This document shows, in pieces, positions 35,337 through 42,865 of a stretch of DNA of 42,865 bases (its first letter is position 1; each line of letters opens with the position of its first letter). The notes beneath the pieces were generated by a model. It ran no database searches. It was not told where the DNA came from and saw only the letters and a list, made by a program, of their open reading frames with translations. The stretch spans positions 1 through 42,865 of the forward strand of contig JACDCV010000004.1 in the NCBI GenBank assembly GCA_013817375.1, given 5' to 3'. The translations under genes were made by a program, and so were the position numbers. The DNA is from Sphingomonas sp. (GTDB taxonomy: Bacteria; Pseudomonadota; Alphaproteobacteria; Sphingomonadales; Sphingomonadaceae).

Positions 35337-38029
35337 CCCTCTTCTTCGCGCGCAGCGGCGACGAGCGCCTCGCGAAGCTCTTCGGCTTGCGCTTGCGACA
35401 GCTTTCTGCCCTTGGCGTTGCTGAGGTAGAAGACGTCGACCGCGCGCTCGCCATAAGTGGCGATATGGGCCGAGTGGATTTCATGCCCGCAGGAATGGAT
35501 CGCGCGAGCAAGGCGAGCGAGAAGCCCCGGCCGGTCGAGCGCATTCACTTCGACGACGCTGGTCCGGCTCGACGCTCGCTCGGCAATCGCAACCGACGGC
35601 GCCACGTGGAAGGCCTCGACCCGGGCACTGCCCCGGCTTCCGCCGGGGATTTGTGGCGGTTGCTCGCGGTTGATCGCGCCCTCGACCGACCGGACGAGCC
35701 GGTTGCGGATTCGCTTGTCGGAATAAGGACGGCCCTGCGAATCCTGGACCAGCAGATTGTCGAGCGCCATTCCATCGCGGGTGGTATGGATGCGGGCATC
35801 GATGATGCTTGCTCCCGCCGACGCTAGACCGGCGCAAATCCGGAAGAACAGCCCTTCGCGGTCGGGAGTGAAGACGCTGATCCGGGTCGCTCCGCGGTCA
35901 GGCTCATGCTCGGCGACGATGCTCGGGCGAGCCTCCCCGATCCTGGACTCTGAGGTCGCGACCTGCCTGGCGTTGGAAAGCTGCACCTCGGGCGGCTCGG
36001 CGAGCCAATAGCTGTCGGACAGCCGGCGGGCGAAGGCGCGGGCGATCTTGGGATTCCAGTCGAGGCCGGTGGCGAGCTGCTGCTGCCGCTGAGCGACAAT
36101 TTCGTTCCTGCCGCGCTGCTTGTGCCCCAGCCGAAGCTTCTCCTCGGCCGCGTCGAACAGGCTCCGAAGAAGCATCCGCTTCCATTCATTCCAGATGCCC
36201 GGCCCGACCGCGCGGATGTCGACGACGGTCAGGATCAGGAGCAATCGAAGCCGCTCCGGGCTTTGCACCCGGCCGACGAAATCCGCGATGGTCTTGGGGT
36301 CGGCAAGGTCGCGCTTGAAGGCGGTCGATGCCAGCAGCAGATGATAGCGGACGAGCCAGGCGACGGTCTCGGTCTCGGCCTCGTCGAGTCCGAGGCGCGG
36401 GCACAGCTCGAACGCGATCTGCTCGCCGAGCACGCTATGGTCGCCGCCCCGTCCCTTGGCGATATCGTGGAGGAGGACCGCGACATAAAGCACCCGGCGC
36501 GAGGCGATCTGCCGAAACAAGGCGGTCGACAGCGGGTGGTCGTCGGCAAGCTCGCCGCGTTCGATGCCGGCAAGCAGCCCGATCGCCCGGATCGAATGCT
36601 CGTCGACCGTATAATGGTGATACATGTCGAACTGCATCTGGGCGACGACGCGGCCGAAGTCGGGGATGAAGCGTCCGAACACGCCCGATTCGTTCATCCA
36701 CCGAAGCACGACGTCCGGCCGGTCGGGGTTGGTCAGAACTTCCAGGAACAGCGCGTTGGCGCCCGCGTCCTTTCGCACTTTCGCCTTGATGAGCCTGGCG
36801 TCCCGGCTCGCCTCGCGCATCGCTTTCGGGTGGATCTCGAGCCGCTCGCGGGCGGCAAGAGCGAACAGCTCGACAAGCCTCACCGGATCCTGTGCGAAGA
36901 AATCGTCCGACGGGATGGACAGCCGACCGCGTTCCAGGACGAAGCCGTTCAGCGCCTTTGGCCGCCGGCGGATCGCCGGAAGCGCGAAGCGGCGCCCGTC
37001 ATCGGCCATCTTCTCGTCGAGCTGGGCGAGGAACACGCCGGTGAGGTCGCCAACGGCTTTGGCGTTGAGGAAATAGAAGTGCATGAACCGCTCGACCGCG
37101 GATTTGCCCGGCCGGTCGGCGTAGCGCATCCGCCTGGCGATCGCCTTTTGATATTCAAATCCTAGCCGCTCTTCGGCGCGACCTGCTTCCAGGTGGAGGT
37201 GGCAGCGAACCGCCCAGAAGAAGCGTTCGGCGCGCTCGAACGACGCGAACTCTTCCGCCGTCAGCAACCCCACCGAGACCAGCTCCGACGGCTGCCTCAC
37301 GTCATAGACATATTTGCCGATCCAGTAGAGTGTCTGGAGATCGCGAAGCCCGCCCTTGCCGTCCTTGACGTTGGGCTCGACGACATAGCGGCTGTCGCCC
37401 ATCTTCACGTGCCGTTCGTCGCGCTCGGCGAGCTTGGCGGCAACATATTCGGCCGCCGAGCCGGACACGATCCTGGCTCGGAACCGCTGCATCGCCTGCT
37501 CGAAGATCGCCTCGCTTCCCCACAGCAATCGAGCCTCGAGGAAGGCGGTGCGGACGGTCGTGTCGCTCTTCGCAAGCTTCATGAGCTCGTCGGCCGAACG
37601 CAGCGAATGGCCGACCTTCAGCTGCAGGTCCCAGAGCAGATAGAGGACGGACTCAACGATTTTGCCGATCTCCGCCGACGGCTTGGCGGGAGTGAGGAAC
37701 ATCAGGTCGAGATCGCTGAACGGCGCCATTTCGCCGCGGCCGGTTCCGCCGAGGCCGACGATCGCAAGCTCAGGGGGCGAGTCGCCGGTCACATGCTCAT
37801 AAGCGAGTCGGACCAGCTGCGCGTGAAGATAGGCCGTCGACCGCGCTGCAGTCCGTCCCCTGTCGGGACGTGCCCGCAATCTCTTGGCAATCTCGATCCT
37901 GCCCCTCTCGAGCGCCTTGCCCAGAATGTCCGCGGCCTTCGCCGGATCGGCGCCGGTTAGTGCGTCGCCGACCTTCCGCGGGTCGATGATCGCTCGCCGG
38001 TCGTCGATGGGATCGAACGGAGCGTTCAT
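35333..38029 (-). CDS. glnD: [Protein-PII] uridylyltransferase
   Basis: GLGGTGRGEMAPFSDLDLMFL nucleotidyltransferase motif, HD-domain LLHDIAKGRGGDHS, two C-terminal ACT domains. Confidence 0.95.
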   Translation of the reverse strand: MNAPFDPIDDRRAIIDPRKVGDALTGADPAKAADILGKALERGRIEIAKRLRARPDRGRTAARSTAYLHAQLVRLAYEHVTGDSPPELAIVGLGGTGRGEMAPFSDLDLMFLTPAKPSAEIGKIVESVLYLLWDLQLKVGHSLRSADELMKLAKSDTTVRTAFLEARLLWGSEAIFEQAMQRFRARIVSGSAAEYVAAKLAERDERHVKMGDSRYVVEPNVKDGKGGLRDLQTLYWIGKYVYDVRQPSELVSVGLLTAEEFASFERAERFFWAVRCHLHLEAGRAEERLGFEYQKAIARRMRYADRPGKSAVERFMHFYFLNAKAVGDLTGVFLAQLDEKMADDGRRFALPAIRRRPKALNGFVLERGRLSIPSDDFFAQDPVRLVELFALAARERLEIHPKAMREASRDARLIKAKVRKDAGANALFLEVLTNPDRPDVVLRWMNESGVFGRFIPDFGRVVAQMQFDMYHHYTVDEHSIRAIGLLAGIERGELADDHPLSTALFRQIASRRVLYVAVLLHDIAKGRGGDHSVLGEQIAFELCPRLGLDEAETETVAWLVRYHLLLASTAFKRDLADPKTIADFVGRVQSPERLRLLLILTVVDIRAVGPGIWNEWKRMLLRSLFDAAEEKLRLGHKQRGRNEIVAQRQQQLATGLDWNPKIARAFARRLSDSYWLAEPPEVQLSNARQVATSESRIGEARPSIVAEHEPDRGATRISVFTPDREGLFFRICAGLASAGASIIDARIHTTRDGMALDNLLVQDSQGRPYSDKRIRNRLVRSVEGAINREQPPQIPGGSRGSARVEAFHVAPSVAIAERASSRTSVVEVNALDRPGLLARLARAIHSCGHEIHSAHIATYGERAVDVFYLSNAKGRKLSQAQAEELREALVAAAREEEG

Positions 38030-40632
38030 GCCCCGTCCCGCTCTGCCCAGACCCGTTTCAGCCGATACAAGGCCTCGAGCGCCTCGCGAGGCGTGAGCGA
38101 ATCAGGGTCGATCCCCGCAAGTTCTTCCAACAGCGGGTCCGGCGCGGGTTTCTCCGCCTCCGCGCTGGCAGCAAACAGCGGCAGATCGTCGAGCCCCGCG
38201 GCGATCCCGCCGGTCGCGTCGCGCCCAGCCTCCAGCTTGGCGAGCACCGACTTCGCGCGGGCGACAACCCCAGGAGGGAGGCCCGCGAGCTTTGCGACCG
38301 CGATCCCATAGCTTCGGTCGGCAGCTCCGTCGGCGACTTCATGCAAGAGCACCAGATCGCCCTTCCACTCACGCGCACGGACGTGGTGGAGCGACAGCGA
38401 ATCGAGCCGCCCGGCCAGCCTGGTCAGCTCGTGATAATGGGTGGCGAACAGTGTCCGGCACCTCACCTCATCGTGCATCGCCTCGACCACTGCCCAGGCG
38501 ATCGCAAGCCCGTCATAAGTCGAAGTGCCTCGTCCGATCTCGTCGAGGATGACCAGGCTCTGCGGTGTCGCCTGGGCGAGGATCGCCGCGGTTTCGACCA
38601 TCTCCACCATGAAGGTCGAGCGGCCGCGGGCGAGATTGTCGGACGCTCCCACCCGGCTGAACAACCGGTCGACGAGCCCGACCTTGGCCCGCGCCGCGGG
38701 GACGAAGCTTCCTGACTGGGCGAGGACCGCGATCAGCGCCGCCTGCCTGAGGAACGTCGACTTGCCGCCCATGTTGGGCCCGGTGATCAGCCACAACCGG
38801 TCGCCGCTTCCAAGGCTGAGGTCGTTGGCGACGAAGCGCTCGCCCGAGCCCTTGAGCGCGCTTTCCACGACCGGGTGGCGGCCGCCCTCGATATCGAGGC
38901 ACGGCTCGTCGGTCACCTGCGGCCGGGCCCAGCCGTCCTCCGCCGCCCGCTGCGCATTGGCGGCTGCGACATCGATCCGGGCAAGCGCGTCGGCGGTGGC
39001 AAGAATTTTCGGCGACCGGGCCAGCGCCTTGGCGGTCAATTTCTCGAGATGCGCGGCTTCCAGCGAAAGCGCGTGGCCGCCCGCTTCCACCACCCGCGAC
39101 GCCTCTTCGTGAAGCTCCGGGGAATTGAAGCGGACGACCCCGGCGAGAGTCTGCCGGTGCGTAAAGCCGCTGCCCTCGGCCATCAGTCTGTCGGAATGCT
39201 TCGACGAGACTTCGATATGATAGCCGAGCACGGCGTTGTGACGGATCTTGAGCGACGGGACCGCGGTCGATTCGCGGTAGCGCGCCTCCAGCGCGGCGAT
39301 CGCCCGGCGACCGTCCGACGAGGCCGCTCGAAGCAGATCGAGCTCCGCGTCATAACCTTCGGCGATATAGCCGCCCTTAGATGGATCGAGCGGGGGCGAG
39401 GCGACCAGCGCCGCCGACAGTCCGTCGACAAGCGCTTCATGTCCGCCGAGCCTGGGCAGGAGATTCACGAGTAGCGGGGGCAAATCGGGCTCGCCGTCGA
39501 GCTCGCGCTTCAGCGCATCGGCGGCAGCAAGACCGTCGCGAAGCTGCGCAAGATCGCGAGACGCCCCGCGCCCGGCGGTCAGTCGCCCCAGCGCCCGGGC
39601 GATGTCGGGAAGCGCCTTGAGCGCGACTTGAGTGCGCTCGCGCCGAAGCTGCCCCTCGTGGAACCAGGCGACCAGCGCCAGCCGCTGCTCGATCTCGGCC
39701 CTTGCGGTGAGCGGAGCGGCAAGGTCGGCGCCAAGCAGCCGCCGGCCGCCCGCGGTCACACAGCGGTCGATCTCGCCGAGCAGGCTTCCGGCGACCGAAC
39801 CCGACGCGGTCCGGGTCAGCTCCAGGCTCTCGCGGGTCGCGACATCGATCTGCATGTGCGCCGAGCGGGCGACCCGCCTCGGAGCGTCGAGAAGCACTCC
39901 CGCGCCCTTCTGGGTCGAATCGAGATAGGCAAGCAATCCGCCGGCGGCGGCAAGCTCGGCCCGTGTCGGCGCTCCGATGCCGTCGAGCGTCGCAAGCCCG
40001 AAGCGGCTCTTTAGCGCTTGCTCTCCAGCGAGACTGTCGAAGCCTCCCTGCCCGTTGCGTGTCGACACACCGGGCACCGGCCCATCCGCAACCACTTCGG
40101 CCGGCGACAGCCGGGCAAGCTCGGACGACAGTTCGCCCGGCCCGCAGGCGACCAGTTCGAACCGGCCGGTGGAGATGTCGGCGGCGGCAATCGCCCAGTC
40201 CTCTCCAGCCCTGCCGACCGCGGCGAGCCAATTGGCAGCGCCGGACTGAAGCAACGTCTCCTCGGTCAGCGTGCCGGGAGTGACCAGCCGGACGATTGCT
40301 CGATCCACCAGCGCCTTCGACCCGCGGGCCTTGCGGGCCTCGGCCGGGCTTTCCGTCTGTTCGGCGATGGCGACCCGGTTGCCACCCTTGATCAGCCGGG
40401 CGAGGTAGGATTCGGCCGCGTGCACGGGCACCCCGCACATCGGGATCGGCTCGCCCGCGTCCGTGCCGCGCTTGGTCAAGGCGATGTCGAGGCAAGCGGC
40501 AGCGATCTTCGCATCCTCGAAGAACAATTCGAAGAAATCGCCCATCCGGTAGAAGAGCAAGGCGTCGCCCGCCTCTTCCTTGAGGCGCTTGTATTGCGCC
40601 ATCATCGGGGTCGGGGCGTCGGCTCTGGCCAT
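38026..40632 (-). CDS. mutS: DNA mismatch repair protein MutS
   Basis: MMAQYKRLKEEAGDALLFYRMGDFFELFFEDA, Walker A TGPNMGGKSTFLRQ, VILDEIGRGTSTYDG, FATHYHELT. Confidence 0.97.
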   Translation of the reverse strand: MARADAPTPMMAQYKRLKEEAGDALLFYRMGDFFELFFEDAKIAAACLDIALTKRGTDAGEPIPMCGVPVHAAESYLARLIKGGNRVAIAEQTESPAEARKARGSKALVDRAIVRLVTPGTLTEETLLQSGAANWLAAVGRAGEDWAIAAADISTGRFELVACGPGELSSELARLSPAEVVADGPVPGVSTRNGQGGFDSLAGEQALKSRFGLATLDGIGAPTRAELAAAGGLLAYLDSTQKGAGVLLDAPRRVARSAHMQIDVATRESLELTRTASGSVAGSLLGEIDRCVTAGGRRLLGADLAAPLTARAEIEQRLALVAWFHEGQLRRERTQVALKALPDIARALGRLTAGRGASRDLAQLRDGLAAADALKRELDGEPDLPPLLVNLLPRLGGHEALVDGLSAALVASPPLDPSKGGYIAEGYDAELDLLRAASSDGRRAIAALEARYRESTAVPSLKIRHNAVLGYHIEVSSKHSDRLMAEGSGFTHRQTLAGVVRFNSPELHEEASRVVEAGGHALSLEAAHLEKLTAKALARSPKILATADALARIDVAAANAQRAAEDGWARPQVTDEPCLDIEGGRHPVVESALKGSGERFVANDLSLGSGDRLWLITGPNMGGKSTFLRQAALIAVLAQSGSFVPAARAKVGLVDRLFSRVGASDNLARGRSTFMVEMVETAAILAQATPQSLVILDEIGRGTSTYDGLAIAWAVVEAMHDEVRCRTLFATHYHELTRLAGRLDSLSLHHVRAREWKGDLVLLHEVADGAADRSYGIAVAKLAGLPPGVVARAKSVLAKLEAGRDATGGIAAGLDDLPLFAASAEAEKPAPDPLLEELAGIDPDSLTPREALEALYRLKRVWAERDGA

Positions 40633-40704
40633 GAGTGAGTGGTAGCCGGTCGGCGTGACTCTTCCCACACCCTTTGGCTAAGGCACCGCTCAAGGAGCGG
40701 CTAT

Positions 40705-42865
40705 ATGTCCGAAAGCAACGTCACATTCTCCGAACAGGAAGCGCTAGACTTCCATTCGCAAGGCCGGCCGGGGAAGATCGAGATCATCGCCTCCAAGCCG
40801 ATGGCGACCCAGCGCGACCTCAGCCTCGCTTATTCTCCAGGAGTGGCGGTGCCGGTTCGAGCGATCGCCGCCAACCCGACCGCCGCTTATGATTTCACCG
40901 CCAAGGGCAATCTCGTCGCGGTCATTTCCAACGGAACTGCGATCCTTGGCCTGGGCAATCTCGGAGCGCTCGCTTCGAAGCCGGTGATGGAAGGCAAAGC
41001 GGTGCTGTTCAAGCGCTTCGCCGACGTCGACGCGATCGACCTCGAGCTTGCGACCGAGGATTGCGACCGGTTCATCGACGCTGTCGCTTTGCTCGAGCCG
41101 AGCTTCGGCGGGATCAACCTGGAAGACATTGCCGCACCCGATTGCTTCGTCATCGAGCAGACGCTTCGCGAGCGGATGAACATCCCGGTGTTCCACGACG
41201 ACCAGCACGGAACCGCGATTATCACCGCAGCGGGCCTGATCAACGCCTGCCTGCTCACCGGCCGCGAGCTCGCCGACATCAAGGTCGTCGTCAACGGCGC
41301 CGGCGCGGCTGCCATCGCCTGCACCGAGCTGATCAAGGCGATGGGGGTCAGAAGCGACCGGGTCACCATGTGCGACCGCAAGGGCGTGATCCACAAGGGG
41401 CGAAGCGACCTCGACCAGTGGAAGTCGGCGCACTCGGTCGAGACCGACGCCCGGACGCTGACCGAGGCTCTCGTCGGAGCAGACGTGTTCCTCGGCCTGT
41501 CCGCAGCCGGCGCCCTGAAGCCCGAAATGGTCAAGGAGATGGCGGAGCAGCCGATCATCTTCGCAATGGCCAATCCCGATCCCGAAATCTGGCCGCCGGA
41601 CGCGACTGCGGCGCGGCCCGACGCGATCATCGCCACCGGCCGGTCGGACTTCCCCAACCAGGTCAATAACGTTCTCGGCTTCCCCTTCATCTTCCGCGGC
41701 GCTCTCGACGTGCGGGCGACGGCGATCAACGATGCGATGAAGATCGCGGCCGCCGAAGCGCTTGCCGAGCTCGCTCGAGAGCCGGTTCCGGAGGAGGTTG
41801 CGGCGGCTTACGGCGGGCAGAGCCACAGCTTCGGGCGCGACTATATCATCCCCGCCCCGTTCGACCCGAGGTTGATGGAGGTCGTCGCGTCGGCAGTGGC
41901 GCAAGCGGCGATGGATAGCGGTGTCGCGCTCAAGCAGATCGACGACATCGACGCCTATCGCCAGACGCTGAGGGCGCGGCTGAACCCAACCGTCTCGGTG
42001 CTCAGCCTCGCCTATGAAGCGGCCAAGTCGAACCCCAAAAGGGTGCTGTTTGCCGAAGGCGAGGAGCCCAACGTGCTTCGCGCCGCAATCGCCTTCAAGG
42101 AAGCCGGTCTCGGGACCCCGGTTCTGGTCGGGCGCGAGGACGTTCACAATCTGCTTCGCTCGATGGGGGTCGACGACCCGCAAGCCTATCAGGTGCTCAA
42201 CAGCCGCAATTCGCCTTTGGTCGGCCGCGCGGTCGATCATATCTACGAGAAGCACCAGCGGCACGGCCTTCTTCGCCGCGAGGTCGAGCGGATGGTCAAC
42301 CAGGACCGCAATTACTTCGCCGCGGCGATGCTTTCGCTCGGCGAGGCCGACGCGATGATCACCGGAACGACGCGGCCGTTCAGCCAGTCGCTCAAGCAGG
42401 TGCGGCTGATCATCGAGGACGAAAAGGATTCGACCCCGTTCGGGATCAGCCTGGTCGTCGCCCGCCACCGGACAGTGCTCATTACCGACACTGCCGTGAC
42501 CGAAAGGCCCGACTCAAAGCAGCTCGCTGCAATCGCTCTTCGCTCGGCAAGCTTTGCTCGCCGGATGGGGCTCGAGCCCCGGATCGCGTTCATCAGCTAC
42601 ACGACCTTCGGAAACCCGCCGGGCACCCACATCGACGACCTTCGCGAAGCAGTGAAGATGCTCGACTCGATCACCACCGATTTTGAATATGAAGGCGAAA
42701 TGGGCCCCGACGTCGCCCTCAATTACGACATGCAGCAGCGCTATTATCCGTTCAGCCGGCTGACGGGCCCCGCCAACGTGCTGGTGATGCCCGGGCTCCA
42801 GTCGGCCAATTTGTCGGCCAAGCTGCTCCGTGCGCTTGGCGGCGAAAGCGTTCTCGGACCATTCC
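40705..42865 (+). CDS. maeB: NADP-dependent malic enzyme with C-terminal phosphotransacetylase-like domain (3' end outside window)
   Basis: MSESNVTFSEQEALDFHSQGRPGKIEIIASKPMATQRDLSLAYSPGVAVPVRAI, then INLEDIAAPDCFVIEQTLRERMNIPVFHDDQHGTAII; C-terminal PTA-like VLFAEGEEPNVLRAA. Confidence 0.93.
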   Translation, partial: MSESNVTFSEQEALDFHSQGRPGKIEIIASKPMATQRDLSLAYSPGVAVPVRAIAANPTAAYDFTAKGNLVAVISNGTAILGLGNLGALASKPVMEGKAVLFKRFADVDAIDLELATEDCDRFIDAVALLEPSFGGINLEDIAAPDCFVIEQTLRERMNIPVFHDDQHGTAIITAAGLINACLLTGRELADIKVVVNGAGAAAIACTELIKAMGVRSDRVTMCDRKGVIHKGRSDLDQWKSAHSVETDARTLTEALVGADVFLGLSAAGALKPEMVKEMAEQPIIFAMANPDPEIWPPDATAARPDAIIATGRSDFPNQVNNVLGFPFIFRGALDVRATAINDAMKIAAAEALAELAREPVPEEVAAAYGGQSHSFGRDYIIPAPFDPRLMEVVASAVAQAAMDSGVALKQIDDIDAYRQTLRARLNPTVSVLSLAYEAAKSNPKRVLFAEGEEPNVLRAAIAFKEAGLGTPVLVGREDVHNLLRSMGVDDPQAYQVLNSRNSPLVGRAVDHIYEKHQRHGLLRREVERMVNQDRNYFAAAMLSLGEADAMITGTTRPFSQSLKQVRLIIEDEKDSTPFGISLVVARHRTVLITDTAVTERPDSKQLAAIALRSASFARRMGLEPRIAFISYTTFGNPPGTHIDDLREAVKMLDSITTDFEYEGEMGPDVALNYDMQQRYYPFSRLTGPANVLVMPGLQSANLSAKLLRALGGESVLGPF

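Noticed and set aside
36122-37165. 347-aa plus-strand ORF
   Set aside because: Antisense shadow of glnD.
40744-42468. 574-aa minus-strand ORF
   Set aside because: Antisense shadow of the malic enzyme gene.

Overview
This 42.9 kb window is GC-rich, densely packed chromosomal DNA that looks alphaproteobacterial (sphingomonad-like by gene content; inferred, not searched). Most of it is housekeeping or metabolic: a DUF885 lipoprotein (partial), an RcnB-like protein, thiolase plus [2Fe-2S] ferredoxin, a DUF305-LVIVD fusion, a bifunctional salicylyl-CoA 5-hydroxylase-like enzyme, a PAS/GGDEF/EAL protein, tRNA-Ser(GCU), Crp/Fnr regulator, pyrC, ygfZ, acnA, a PagL-like protein, fumC, sspB, a HIT protein, two amino-acid transporters, glnD, mutS and a malic enzyme (partial). 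There is a near-complete oxidative D-galactose (De Ley-Doudoroff) locus at about 15.0-22.3 kb. I found no CRISPR array, prophage, transposase or obvious defence island. The best second-look items are: (1) a REP-like palindrome of exactly 78 bp inserted in frame inside the salicylyl-CoA hydroxylase-like gene, with an intergenic relative between sspB and fumC; (2) a GGDEF/EAL gene whose stop codon lies inside the tRNA-Ser gene, with the likely tRNA promoter inside its coding tail; (3) the galactose locus with an atypical GH1-like enzyme and no transporter or regulator; (4) the two-domain DUF305-LVIVD secreted protein; (5) a 91-nt convergent coding overlap. I did not find a convincing wholly new multi-gene system.
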